62,967 nucleotides of DNA from Actinomadura kijaniata NBRC 14229 (GCF_001552175.1 NZ_BCQR01000055.1:1-62967), one strand, 5' to 3'; numbered from the stretch's first letter, positions 7,922-16,250 are shown. The notes: generated by a model not told the origin, from the sequence alone. Numbers and translations are program-made.

Positions 7922-8733
7922 GTCAGACGCTCCAACTTCTGTGCAATGAGTTCCCGGGTCGCTTCTTCGGTCAGGGCCTTAGCTCCGATCCGGTCATACC
8001 GTAGCGATAGTTCCCTTACGTCTGGGGCGTCATGCACCAGTCTGCCCCCTAGTTGGGCCCATACATAGGCGACGTTCTCACCCTGCGCGGTAGTGATCAG
8101 CTCGAAAGAACCGTCTCCTCCCACGTGCACACTACTGACGTCAGGAATCACGCGAACGCTGATGCCGGGGCGGCTCGCCTGGACGAGCAGATCTTCAAGC
8201 TGTTCTCGCACCACCTGTTCCGGATAGCCAGGTGGAGTGAGGGCCCGTTCGTCGATCAGAGCCCACAGGGTCATCTGCGGCACCTGCTCCAGGAGTTGTT
8301 TGCGCCGCCCCATCCGACGCCGAACGGCATCGGGAATGTCGATGACCGTCCTTGACAGTTCGAGGATGACAGCCCCATAGCCTTCCGTCTGAAAGGGAAC
8401 CGGCACCACCCCGTTCACATACACCTTGATGACGAGGGCCCCGTCCTCGAACTCCCAGAGCTGTTTCGCCCAGTCCGCGTCAAGCCCAAGTTTGACCGCA
8501 AATTTCCGAAGTGTCGCAAGCATGGTGCCCCACGCCTGATCGATGGCCTCTGCATGCAGACGCGTGATCTTCAGGCGTCCGGCCTCGTAGTTCGAAACCC
8601 TGGATTTATCCGCTTCGATGATCTTAGCGACGTCCGCCAGGGACAGCTTGCGCCGGTGGCGCTCTTTTCGCAGGTAGACCGCCATGAAGTGCCACAGTGA
8701 ATCTTCCGGGTTCAGCATCTCCGCGACGCCCAT
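7918..8733 (-). CDS. Xre-family DUF5753 regulator (WhiJ-like)
   Basis: A 271-residue protein; ATG 8731-8733 is preceded by GGAGGG at 7-8 bases, whereas the longer open frame has no such site. Residues ~10-75 form an HTH_31-type domain (FMAVYLRKERHRRKLSLADV, then DKSRVSNYEAGR). The remaining ~180 residues are the DUF5753 domain, with REQLEDLLVQA, ISVRVIPD, GDGSFELIT and the C-terminal RYDRIGAKALTEEATRELI. Such proteins are DNA-binding regulators paired with DUF397 proteins; WhiJ of Streptomyces coelicolor controls aerial development. Here it heads a six-gene minus-strand unit ending with SUKH-4-like and DUF4241 genes. Autoregulation through the inverted repeat in the divergent spacer is plausible. 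Confidence 0.93.
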   Translation of the reverse strand: MGVAEMLNPEDSLWHFMAVYLRKERHRRKLSLADVAKIIEADKSRVSNYEAGRLKITRLHAEAIDQAWGTMLATLRKFAVKLGLDADWAKQLWEFEDGALVIKVYVNGVVPVPFQTEGYGAVILELSRTVIDIPDAVRRRMGRRKQLLEQVPQMTLWALIDERALTPPGYPEQVVREQLEDLLVQASRPGISVRVIPDVSSVHVGGDGSFELITTAQGENVAYVWAQLGGRLVHDAPDVRELSLRYDRIGAKALTEEATRELIAQKLERLT

Positions 8734-8751
8734 TTGATCACCCTCCAGGGT

Positions 8752-8772
8752 TGTAAAGATGCGCGTACATCT
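8752..8772. promoter_or_regulatory. Inverted repeat in divergent spacer of the DUF5753 regulator
   Basis: AGATG (8757-8761) and CATCT (8768-8772) flank CGCGTA in the 113-base spacer between the regulator (minus) and the 8847 gene (plus). The symmetric element sits 19 bases or more upstream of the regulator start, a suitable operator position. Assignment to the adjacent regulator is inference. Confidence 0.35.
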
Positions 8773-8846
8773 CCCGCGAGCTGGCGTTGGCGGGGATTCT
8801 ATGGCGCAGGACGCAAAACAGGGACCGATTCCCGAGGACTCGAACG

Positions 8847-9161
8847 ATGTCGAAAGCAATCGCGGCACGCACCGAGCGCGACCGCCTGGAAGAACTCGCC
8901 GCTCATCTCCGGCCGTGGGCCGGTGATCTGGCCATGACGTTGTCGACCAGCAGTGACGGCGATGCCGAACTGGAACTGGTCAACAGGCGTTACCCGAAGA
9001 TCAGTCGCACCGTGAAAGCCAGAATGTACGACGACGGCGAAGTCGTGATCTTCACGAAGTACTACGGCGTGGTCGTCGGGGACACGCTCCAGGAGAAGGC
9101 CGAGACGCTGGCGTGGGCGCTGGACGTCCGCAAGGGCCGCCGTGTCTGGGGACGGCCGTGA
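8847..9161 (+). CDS. Small hypothetical protein, first gene of a three-gene coupled unit
   Basis: A 104-residue soluble protein from ATG 8847. Sequence features: an N-terminal helix (SKAIAARTERDRLEELAAHL), then a beta-rich centre with ELELVNRRYPKISRTVKARMYDDGEVVIFTK split by turns, and a C-terminal helical segment. I do not recognise a domain. The frame further upstream has no start with a ribosome-binding site. Its TGA overlaps the GTG start of the next gene. It is divergent from the DUF5753 regulator and shares its promoter region, so it may belong to the same regulatory unit; small accessory proteins in this position are common at WhiJ-type loci. Confidence 0.7.
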   Translation: MSKAIAARTERDRLEELAAHLRPWAGDLAMTLSTSSDGDAELELVNRRYPKISRTVKARMYDDGEVVIFTKYYGVVVGDTLQEKAETLAWALDVRKGRRVWGRP

Positions 9162-9358
9162 ACGTCCCTCCGCGCCCCTCGCCCGCCGACTGGCTGGCTG
9201 CGTTGCGGCGGCAGTTCCCTCACCACGGGATCGTGTGCGACCCGCGAGGGTCGTGGCACGCGGTGTGGTGCGTGAACAAGTGGACCACCGTCGTTCACGC
9301 CCGCACGCCCCACGAGCTGCGGGACAAGCTGCTGAGCATGAGGGGCGGCCACCGCTGA
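9158..9358 (+). CDS. Small hypothetical protein (coupled, GTG start)
   Basis: A 66-residue protein whose GTG 9158-9160 overlaps the preceding TGA (GTGA) and whose own TGA overlaps the following ATG (TGATG). It is Trp- and His-rich (ADWLAALRRQFPHHG, WHAVWCVNKW) with a C-terminal helix (TPHELRDKLLSM). No family recognised. The double overlap and normal GC3 bias support it as a real gene co-translated with its neighbours. Confidence 0.7.
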   Translation: MNVPPRPSPADWLAALRRQFPHHGIVCDPRGSWHAVWCVNKWTTVVHARTPHELRDKLLSMRGGHR

Positions 9359-9531
9359 TGGACGTTCGGCCGGCCGACGAGGCCGTCCTTCGGTTGGCGA
9401 TGGCGCTGGTGAAGGGGGCGTACGAGGAGGCCATGCGCACGCACGGCCTGCTGCCGGGCACGATCGCGCTGGTCAGCGCGCAGGCCGAACGCAACCTGGC
9501 GGTGCTCGACGACGCGGCCGACGGCTCATGA
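9358..9531 (+). CDS. Small helical hypothetical protein (coupled)
   Basis: A 57-residue, almost wholly helical protein (DEAVLRLAMALVKGAYEEAM, then LVSAQAERNLAVLDDA). ATG 9358 overlaps the stop of the previous gene. No domain is recognised. It completes the three-gene plus-strand unit divergent from the DUF5753 regulator. Its small size and position at a regulator/DUF397 locus would fit an accessory or antitoxin-like partner, but nothing in the sequence proves this. Confidence 0.65.
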   Translation: MDVRPADEAVLRLAMALVKGAYEEAMRTHGLLPGTIALVSAQAERNLAVLDDAADGS

Positions 9532-9555
9532 GCCTCTGTGGCAGTCTGTCGCGAT

Positions 9556-10284
9556 ATGCATGATCTTCTCCGGGAGGCCGCGTACGCGCGGGGCAACCCC
9601 GAACTGGCCGAGGCGGTGCTGTCGCTGGTGCGGCCCGCCGTCGCGCTGGAGGTCGGTGAGGGGACGTCGGTGTACGGCGGCCTGCCGCCGCTCCCCGCCG
9701 ACGTCGAGTGGCCCGTGTACCGGGGCAGGGCGCTGACGCCGCTGGTCCGGCTGGACTGCGCGGCGCTCGCCCCGCTGTACGACGGGGACTGGCCGTTGCC
9801 GCGCGACGGGGTCCTGCTGTTCTTCTACGACGACGACTTCGGGTACCGCGAGGGCGAGACCGTGCCCGCCGACGACTATCCGGCCAGCGCCGGGTGCCGG
9901 GTGCTGCACGTGTCGGGCGACGACCCCGAACGCTCTGCGCCCGACGGCACGCTGGTGATCCCGCCGCTGCCCCTCCGCGCCCGGCCCGTGCCGTCGGTCC
10001 CCGGCTACGAGGAGCCCGCGCTCGGGCGGGCGTGGGGCGAACACCACCTCGACGTCATGTACATGTGCATGGCCCTGCGCGAGGTCCTGCCCGAGCCCCC
10101 GCACCTGCTGCTCGGCTGGTCCGGGAGCGGGGCGGCGCCCGGCCACGGCCGCCCGCTGCTCCAGGTCGCGGCCGAGGAGGGCACGGCGTGGGGCGAGGCC
10201 ACCGCGATCGAGTTCCTGATCTCCGACGAGGATCTGGCGGCGGGCCGTCTCGACCGCGTCCGCTACGCCTTGGACGTGGCCTGA
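9556..10284 (+). CDS. DUF1963 (YwqG-like) protein
   Basis: A 242-residue protein. The pattern YGGLPPLPADVEWP (about 35-48), followed by LTPLVRLDCAAL, WPLPRDGVLLFFYDDD and a late HHLLLGW-like segment (PHLLLGWSGSG), is characteristic of DUF1963 proteins, small beta-rich cytoplasmic proteins of unknown function. The ATG 9556 start keeps the normal family N-terminus; an upstream GTG at 9538 is possible but neither has a good Shine-Dalgarno. It lies 75 bases ahead of the SNF2 helicase gene and may be cotranscribed with it. Confidence 0.75.
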   Translation: MHDLLREAAYARGNPELAEAVLSLVRPAVALEVGEGTSVYGGLPPLPADVEWPVYRGRALTPLVRLDCAALAPLYDGDWPLPRDGVLLFFYDDDFGYREGETVPADDYPASAGCRVLHVSGDDPERSAPDGTLVIPPLPLRARPVPSVPGYEEPALGRAWGEHHLDVMYMCMALREVLPEPPHLLLGWSGSGAAPGHGRPLLQVAAEEGTAWGEATAIEFLISDEDLAAGRLDRVRYALDVA

Positions 10285-10359
10285 GACCCGCCCTCGCTGT
10301 CGGGGGGCGCTGGTAGGTTCGTTCCCCGGCCGCAGTCGGACGCTCGGGGGATCTCGCTC

Positions 10360-13359
10360 ATGCTCGTCGCGCACGCCGCCTGGCACGGCGGCGCACTGTG
10401 CCTGTGGGCCGAACGGACCGGGAGCCGCGAGCCGGACCCGGACGTGCACCCGTTCGCGACGCGCGACTTCACCGGGACCTCCTACGAGCCGATGGTCAGG
10501 GGCGCGTTCCGGGTCGAGCTGGCGATGGCGCTGCCGACCGTGGGCGGGCTGCCGGTGCCGTCGCCGGAGCTGGACTCCACGCCGCACGACGAGCCGCCGC
10601 GCCTGCGGGAGTGGCGGGTTCCGGCGCTGGTGCTGGAGCCGTTCCCGGCGATGGCGCTGTTGCAGGCGGCCGAGCACAGCGGGGACGTGGTCTGCGGGAC
10701 CGACCTGCGTTACCTGTGCCTGCTCGCCGAGGAGGCGGTGCACCTCGTCGAGCGCGGCCAGGTGCTCCCGGCGCTGCTGCGCGAGGACGGGGACCTGGTG
10801 GCGCGGTGGCGGCCGGTGTTCGACGACGGGGACCGGTTCGGGGACCTGGTGCGGGCGATGCCGTCGGCGTGCCGGGCCGCCGACGGGGGCCGCCCCGCCG
10901 CCGAGGTGCTGCGCGAGGCGCTGTCGGGTCTGGTGGACACGGCCGTGCGCGGGATCGTGCCGCATCCGCTGCTGCCGCCGCGCGCCGGGAGGGTCCCCGA
11001 CCGGCTGCCGCTCGCCGAACGCTGGGTCGAGGCCCTGACCGGCCCGAACCCGGTCGTCGCCCGCGAGCCCCGCGACGACCCCGACGAGCTGATCGCCGAG
11101 CTGGACGCCTGGGCCGCCGCCGTCCGCCGCCCCTCCGGGCCGCTGCGGGTGTGCTTCCGGCTGGCCGAGCCGGGCGCGGACGAGCTGGACTACGGGCAGG
11201 GCGGGGAGAAGAGCGAGTCCTGGCGCGTGGAGTTCGCGTTGCAGGGCGTGGACGACCCGAGCCTGTACGTTCCCGCCGCGCTGGTGTGGGCGGGCGAGGC
11301 GACGTCGATCCCGAACGCGCGCGAGACCCTGCTGGAGGGCCTCGGCCGGGCGCTGCGGCTGTTCCCCGAGATGGCGCGGGCGCTCAACGGCGACACCCCG
11401 CACGAGCTGGTCCTCGACACCGCCGGGGCGTTCCGGTTCCTGCGGGAGTCGGCCCCGATGCTGGCGGCGGCGGGGTTCGGGGTGCTGCTGCCGACCTGGG
11501 CGGGCAGGGCGCGGCTCGGCATGAGGCTGACCACCCGCGACGACCCCGACGAGGGCGGCGGCGCGGCGGCCGGGTCGGGGTTCGACCTGTCGGGGCTGAT
11601 GAGGTTCAAGTGGGACCTGGCGATCGGCGACGAGTCGATCGACGAGGACGAGCTGGCGGAGCTGGCCCGCCTCAAGACCCCGCTGGTGCGGCTGCGCGGC
11701 CAGTGGGTCGAGCTGGACGAGGAGCAGCTCGAAGCCGCGCTGGAGTTCCTGCGGCAGCCCCGCGCGGGCACGATGACCGCCGCCGAGGCGATCCGCGCGA
11801 TCGTCAACGCGGGCGACGACACGCTGCCGCTGCTGGACGTGGACGCCGACGGCGCGTTCGGCGACCTGCTGTCCGGCCAGGCCGACCGCCGCCTCACCCC
11901 GATGACCACCCCCGAGGGCGTGGAGGCGACGCTCCGGCCCTACCAGGAACGCGGCCTGGCCTGGCTGCGCTTCATGAGCGACCTCGGGCTGGGCGGCCTG
12001 CTCGCCGACGACATGGGCCTGGGGAAAACCCTACAAACCCTGTCATTGCTGGCATATGAGCGCGAAGGCGGCAAGGCACCCAAGCCGACGCTGCTGATCG
12101 GGCCGATGTCGCTGGTCGGGAACTGGCAGCGGGAGGCCGCCAGGTTCACGCCCAAGCTGCGGGTCTACGTGCACCACGGGACCGGGCGGCACCGGGACGA
12201 GGACCTCGTCGCGGCCGTGGGGCGCGCCGACCTCGTGCTCACCACCTACGGGACCGCCGCGCGGGACGCCGCCGCGCTCGGCCGCGTCGAGTGGGAGCGG
12301 GTGGTGTGCGACGAGGCGCAGGCGCTCAAGAACGCCGGGACGCGCCAGGCCCGCGCCGTGCGGTCCATCCCGGCGCGCACCCGGATCGCGCTCACCGGCA
12401 CGCCCGTCGAGAACCACCTCACCGAACTGTGGTCGATCATGGAGTTCGCCAATCCGGGGCTGCTGGGGCCGCGCGCGGCGTTCCGGGAGCGGTTCGCGGT
12501 GCCGATCGAGAAGGACGGGGACGAGCGGGCGGCGCTGGCCCTCAAGCGGGCGACGCAGCCGTTCATCCTGCGGCGGCTGAAGACCGACAGGTCGATCATC
12601 TCGGACCTGCCGGAGAAGCAGGAGATCAAGACCTACTGCAACCTGACGCCCGAGCAGGCGTCGCTGTACCGGGCGACCGTGGACGACATGCTCGCGCAGA
12701 TCGCCGAGGCCGACGAGCGGCAGCGGCGCGGGCTGGTCCTGGCGACGATGGCCAAGCTCAAGCAGGTCTGCAACCATCCGGCGCAGCTGCTCAAGGACGG
12801 GTCGCGGCTGGCGGGGCGGTCGGGCAAGCTGGAGCGGCTGGAGGAGATCTGCGGGCAGGTCGTGGAGCAGGGCGAGAAGGCCCTGGTGTTCACGCAGTAC
12901 GCGGAGTTCGGGTCGATGCTCCAGCCGTACCTGGCGTCCCGGCTGGAGCGGCCGGTGCTGTGGCTGCACGGCGGCACCTCCAAGCAGGCGCGCGACGACC
13001 TGGTGCAGCACTTCCAGAACGACCCCGAGCCGTCGGTGTTCCTGCTGTCGCTCAAGGCGGCCGGGACGGGCCTGACGCTGACCGCCGCCAACCACGTGGT
13101 GCATCTGGACCGCTGGTGGAACCCGGCCGTGGAGGACCAGGCGACCGACCGGGCGTTCCGGATCGGGCAGACCAGGAACGTGCAGGTCCGCAAGTTCATC
13201 TGCGTCGGCACCATGGAGGAGCGCATCGACGAGATGATCGAACGCAAGAAGGCCCTCGCCGACTCGATCGTGGGCACCGGCGAGGACTGGCTGACCGAGC
13301 TGTCGGTGGCCGAGCTGCGCGACGTGCTGTGGCTCGCGCCCGAGGCGGTGGCGGACTGA
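10360..13359 (+). CDS. SNF2-family DEAD/DEAH helicase
   Basis: A 999-residue Swi2/Snf2-type ATPase. The N-terminal ~480 residues form the bacterial SNF2-associated region. The ATPase core follows: LLADDMGLGKTLQ (Walker A, about 546-558), LTTYGTAARD, CDEAQALKN (DEAQ at 651-654), LTGTPVENHLTELWS (about 678-692), then the C-terminal helicase lobe with VFTQYAEF, WLHGGTSKQARDDLV and the SNF2 motif VI-like DQATDRAFRIGQ (about 925-936). It should be a DNA-stimulated ATPase remodelling protein-DNA complexes. Its TGA overlaps the ATG of the SWIM protein gene, a pairing seen widely in actinobacteria. A link to defence or repair is not demonstrable here. Confidence 0.95.
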   Translation: MLVAHAAWHGGALCLWAERTGSREPDPDVHPFATRDFTGTSYEPMVRGAFRVELAMALPTVGGLPVPSPELDSTPHDEPPRLREWRVPALVLEPFPAMALLQAAEHSGDVVCGTDLRYLCLLAEEAVHLVERGQVLPALLREDGDLVARWRPVFDDGDRFGDLVRAMPSACRAADGGRPAAEVLREALSGLVDTAVRGIVPHPLLPPRAGRVPDRLPLAERWVEALTGPNPVVAREPRDDPDELIAELDAWAAAVRRPSGPLRVCFRLAEPGADELDYGQGGEKSESWRVEFALQGVDDPSLYVPAALVWAGEATSIPNARETLLEGLGRALRLFPEMARALNGDTPHELVLDTAGAFRFLRESAPMLAAAGFGVLLPTWAGRARLGMRLTTRDDPDEGGGAAAGSGFDLSGLMRFKWDLAIGDESIDEDELAELARLKTPLVRLRGQWVELDEEQLEAALEFLRQPRAGTMTAAEAIRAIVNAGDDTLPLLDVDADGAFGDLLSGQADRRLTPMTTPEGVEATLRPYQERGLAWLRFMSDLGLGGLLADDMGLGKTLQTLSLLAYEREGGKAPKPTLLIGPMSLVGNWQREAARFTPKLRVYVHHGTGRHRDEDLVAAVGRADLVLTTYGTAARDAAALGRVEWERVVCDEAQALKNAGTRQARAVRSIPARTRIALTGTPVENHLTELWSIMEFANPGLLGPRAAFRERFAVPIEKDGDERAALALKRATQPFILRRLKTDRSIISDLPEKQEIKTYCNLTPEQASLYRATVDDMLAQIAEADERQRRGLVLATMAKLKQVCNHPAQLLKDGSRLAGRSGKLERLEEICGQVVEQGEKALVFTQYAEFGSMLQPYLASRLERPVLWLHGGTSKQARDDLVQHFQNDPEPSVFLLSLKAAGTGLTLTAANHVVHLDRWWNPAVEDQATDRAFRIGQTRNVQVRKFICVGTMEERIDEMIERKKALADSIVGTGEDWLTELSVAELRDVLWLAPEAVAD

Positions 13360-14078
13360 TGAGCTGGTCGCGGCGGTTCCTGGCGGCGGTGGAGGCGTTC
13401 GCCGACCCGGTGCGGATGGCGCGGGGACGGGTGTTCGCCGAGGCCGAGCGGGTGGACCGGCTGAAGGTCGCGCCGCACGAGGTGACGGCGCGGGTGGCGG
13501 GGCTGGGCGGGGAGGCGTTCGACGTCGCGCTCGGCGTCGACGCGATCGACCCGGCGGACTGGCGGCGCGTCGAGGCTGCGCTGGCGGCGCATCCGGTGCT
13601 GCGGGCGCGGCTGCTGGCGGGGGAGCTGCCGCCGGAGGTCGCCGACGTGTTCGCCGAGGCCGGGACGTCGCTGTTCCCCGCCGCGCCGCACATGATGTGC
13701 GGCTGCGACGACTGGGGGACGCCGTGCGACCACGGCGCGGCGGTGCTGTACGCGCTGGCGCGGGCGTTCGACGAGGACCCGTTCCTGGTGCTGGCCTGGA
13801 ACGGCCGCACCCGCGAGGACCTGCTGACGGCGCTGCGGCGCGCCCCGGCCGCCGCCGAGGAGGACACGCCGGACGAGCCGCTGACGGCCGAGGGGTTCTG
13901 GGCGCGGCCGTCCGGGCTGGCCCGGCTGCGCGAGCGGCGTCCCGCTCCCCCGGTCCCGCCCGGGTTCGTGCTCCAGGTCGCCGCGCCGCCGCCGGTCAGG
14001 GTGCGGCGGCGCGACCTGGCCGACGCCCTGCTGCCCGCCTACGAGGCGCTGGCCTCGGCCGCGCCCGAGCCGGAGTGA
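13359..14078 (+). CDS. SWIM zinc-finger protein
   Basis: A 239-residue protein; ATG 13359 overlaps the stop of the SNF2 gene (TGATG). It has the SWIM zinc-binding signature C-x-C-x6-C-x-H with Cys114, Cys116, Cys123 and His125 (CGCDDWGTPCDH). SWIM domains bind DNA or protein and often partner SNF2 helicases, so the two products likely act together. The C-terminal third is Pro/Ala/Arg-rich with no recognised domain. The gene ends 9 bases before the convergent oxidoreductase gene. Confidence 0.92.
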   Translation: MSWSRRFLAAVEAFADPVRMARGRVFAEAERVDRLKVAPHEVTARVAGLGGEAFDVALGVDAIDPADWRRVEAALAAHPVLRARLLAGELPPEVADVFAEAGTSLFPAAPHMMCGCDDWGTPCDHGAAVLYALARAFDEDPFLVLAWNGRTREDLLTALRRAPAAAEEDTPDEPLTAEGFWARPSGLARLRERRPAPPVPPGFVLQVAAPPPVRVRRRDLADALLPAYEALASAAPEPE

Positions 14079-14087
14079 GCGCGCCGG

Positions 14088-15080
14088 TCACACGGTGACG
14101 ACGATCTTGCCGATCTGGGTGCCGGACTCCAGGTGCCGGTGCGCCTCCACGATCTCGGTGAGGTCGAAGGTGCGGTCCACCGCGGCCCGGAACGCGCCCG
14201 ACCGCAGCCCGGAGGCCACGAACGCCGCCGCGCGCCGCAGCCGGTCGGGCCGGGTCGTGGTCTCCAGCATGGTGTAGGTGCGCATGTTGAGCGCGGGCAT
14301 GCCGAGGTCGAACGCCGGGTAGGGCGTCGGCTCGCCGCTCAGCAGGCCGTACTCCAGCAGCGTGCCCTCGTCGGCGACGACGCGGGCCAGCTCCCGCACG
14401 CCGGGCCCGGCGACGGCGTCGAAGACCAGCTCCGCGCCGCGACCGCCGGTGGCGGACAGGACGCGGTCGGCCACGTCCTCGGACTCGGTGACGATCACCT
14501 CGGCGGCGCCCGCCGCCAGCAGCGCGTCCCGCTTGGCGGCGGTGCGGGTGAGGGCGATGGGCGTGGCCCCGATGCGGTCGGCGACGCGGATGGCGGCCAG
14601 CCCGACACTGCTGGAGGCGGCGTTCAGCACGACGGTGTCGGCGGGCCGCAGGCCGCCGACCTCGACCAGCGCGCCGTAGGCGGTCACGTAGGGCGTCCAC
14701 ACGGCCGCGCCCTCGACCGCGCCGAGCCCCTCGGGGCGGGGCAGCACGGCCGAGGCGGGGACGATGGCGCGTTCGGCGTAGACGCCGTAGTCGTTCGGCG
14801 AGAACGTCTGCACGACGCTGACCGGCTGGTCCGGGCGCACGGCGGTCACGCCGTCGCCGACCGCCTCGACCACCCCGGCGGCCTCGATGCCCAGCCGCGC
14901 GGGGAACTTGCGCACCGGCTCGATGTAGACCCCGGCGCGGAACAGCGCCTCGGCGCGGTTCACGCCGATCGCCTCCACCCGGATCCGCACCTCGCCCGGC
15001 CCCGGCTCGCCGACCGGGACGTCCTCCAGCCGCATCACCTCGGGGCCGCCGAGCTCGTGGAACAGCACCGTCCTGGCCAT
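14088..15080 (-). CDS. Medium-chain dehydrogenase/reductase, quinone-oxidoreductase type
   Basis: A 330-residue MDR-superfamily enzyme starting at ATG 15078-15080 (AAAGGA 8 bases upstream; the longer frame adds 11 residues without a site). The GroES-like part includes GEPGPGEVRIRVEAIGVNRAE (about 25-45) and ARLGIEAAGVVEAVG. The cofactor part has LNAASSSVGLAAI (about 157-169) in the NAD(P)-binding loop. The catalytic-zinc ligand set is absent, so it belongs to the zinc-independent quinone-oxidoreductase branch, likely NADPH-dependent. It diverges from the ArsR-type regulator, which probably represses it. Confidence 0.9.
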   Translation of the reverse strand: MARTVLFHELGGPEVMRLEDVPVGEPGPGEVRIRVEAIGVNRAEALFRAGVYIEPVRKFPARLGIEAAGVVEAVGDGVTAVRPDQPVSVVQTFSPNDYGVYAERAIVPASAVLPRPEGLGAVEGAAVWTPYVTAYGALVEVGGLRPADTVVLNAASSSVGLAAIRVADRIGATPIALTRTAAKRDALLAAGAAEVIVTESEDVADRVLSATGGRGAELVFDAVAGPGVRELARVVADEGTLLEYGLLSGEPTPYPAFDLGMPALNMRTYTMLETTTRPDRLRRAAAFVASGLRSGAFRAAVDRTFDLTEIVEAHRHLESGTQIGKIVVTV

Positions 15081-15123
15081 CGCCTCGTCCTTTCTCGGGG
15101 AGTGGGGCCCCACTCAAGCACTT

Positions 15124-15156
15124 AAGTTCGATCACTGTCAAACTTCGATGGCTGTC
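15124..15156. promoter_or_regulatory. Candidate operator between oxidoreductase and ArsR-type regulator
   Basis: AAGTTCGA (15124-15131) and TCAAACTT (15138-15145) form an 8-base inverted repeat with one mismatch and a 6-base spacer. A second, direct copy of the half (ACTTCGATGGCTGTC at 15142-15156 versus AGTTCGATCACTGTC at 15125-15139, 12 of 15 identical) overlaps it. The element lies directly before the regulator start, as expected for an ArsR-family operator. Confidence 0.5.
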
Positions 15157-15161
15157 GTACC

Positions 15162-15512
15162 ATGGACGGCATGAGCACCGACGCCGAACGCGCACCGCAC
15201 CACCCGGACCCGAGGACCGTCACGCTCCAGCAGGTGCTGGAGGCCCTGGTCGACCCGGTGCGGCGCGGCATCGTGACGCGGCTGTACGCCTCGTCCGCCG
15301 ACATCAGGTGCGGCGGGTTCGACCTGTCGGTGAGCAAGTCGACGGCCACCCACCACTTCCGGGTCCTGCGCGAGGCGGGGCTGATCCGGCAGTACTACGC
15401 CGGGACGTCGCGGATGAACGCCCTGCGCCGCGAGGAGTTCGGGCAGGCGTTCCCGGGCCTGCTGGAGGCGATCGTGACCGCCGACCGCGCCGCCGACCGC
15501 GCCACCGTCTGA
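15162..15512 (+). CDS. ArsR-family winged-helix regulator
   Basis: A 116-residue protein. The winged-helix core runs from VTLQQVLEALVDPVRRGIV (about 21-39) through LSVSKSTATHHFRVLREAGL (about 56-75, the recognition helix THHFRVL is typical of ArsR proteins) to IRQYYAGTSRMNALRREEF. No metal-binding ELCVCD motif is visible, so it is a non-metal ArsR-type repressor. ATG 15162 and ATG 15171 are both possible starts. It is divergent from the quinone-oxidoreductase gene and most likely controls that gene and itself. Confidence 0.9.
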   Translation: MDGMSTDAERAPHHPDPRTVTLQQVLEALVDPVRRGIVTRLYASSADIRCGGFDLSVSKSTATHHFRVLREAGLIRQYYAGTSRMNALRREEFGQAFPGLLEAIVTADRAADRATV

Positions 15513-15611
15513 GACCCGCCGGGGCCGGGCGCGGGTGAACCATCGGCCGTTACCTTCCGCCGGGCCGCCGCGTCGTTGAGGTGTCCCCACCACAACGGCA
15601 AGGAGATCGCC

Positions 15612-16082
15612 ATGGACGCCCGTTTCCCCTACTACGCCACCCCCGTCGCGACCAGGTACATGAAGCACCTCGCCTCGGCGGGCAAGGTCATCGCCGACTC
15701 CGCCCTGCCGACCGCGACGCAGAACCTGGTGGCGATCCGCGCCAGCCAGATCAACGGCTGCGGTTTCTGCACCGACGCGCACACCAAGGACGCCGCGCAC
15801 GCCGGGGAGACCTCGGTGCGCGTCAACCTGGTCGCGGCCTGGCGGGAGGCCACCGTCTTCACCGACGCCGAGCGCGCCGCGCTGGAGCTGGCCGAGCAGG
15901 GCACCCGCATCGCCGACGCCGGCGGCGTCACCGACGAGGCCTGGGCCGACGCCGCCGAGCACCACGACGAGGACCAGCTCGCCGCCCTGGTGTCCCTGAT
16001 CGCCCTCATCAACACCTGGAACCGCATGAACGTCATCATCCGGCAGCCCGCCGGCGACTACCGGCCCGGCCAGTGGGGGTGA
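15612..16082 (+). CDS. Carboxymuconolactone-decarboxylase/AhpD-type protein
   Basis: A 156-residue all-helical protein. The CMD/AhpD redox motif is present as INGCGFCTDAH, with Cys50, Cys53 and His57 in the E/C-x-x-C-x-x-x-H pattern used in alkylhydroperoxidase activity. ATG 15612 is preceded by AAGGAG. The C-terminus (LVSLIALINTWNRMNVIIRQ) matches the helical bundle of family members that act as small antioxidant proteins. It is a stand-alone gene with no AhpC nearby. Confidence 0.92.
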   Translation: MDARFPYYATPVATRYMKHLASAGKVIADSALPTATQNLVAIRASQINGCGFCTDAHTKDAAHAGETSVRVNLVAAWREATVFTDAERAALELAEQGTRIADAGGVTDEAWADAAEHHDEDQLAALVSLIALINTWNRMNVIIRQPAGDYRPGQWG

Positions 16083-16250
16083 CGCGCATGCCGCCCGCCC
16101 GGACCGGGCGCGGAGTCCGGCAAAATGATCAATAGGATGCCGGTTCCGCCGCGGAGACCGTCCCCGTCCGCGGTCCCTCCGCCTCGCCCCCGGTAGCGGC
16201 GCCGACCGGCACCCCGACGGCGGGCCCGTCCGCGAACTGTAGGAGGAACG

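Noticed and set aside
12291..13358. Plus-strand frame continuing into the SWIM gene
   Set aside because: Its N-terminal part is a shadow inside the SNF2 helicase gene; the SWIM gene begins at 13359 by overlap with the helicase stop.
10360..14078. DISARM- or BREX-type defence locus around the SNF2 gene
   Set aside because: No methyltransferase, DrmA/B/C, PglZ or BrxC-like gene is present; only the helicase and SWIM genes are found.
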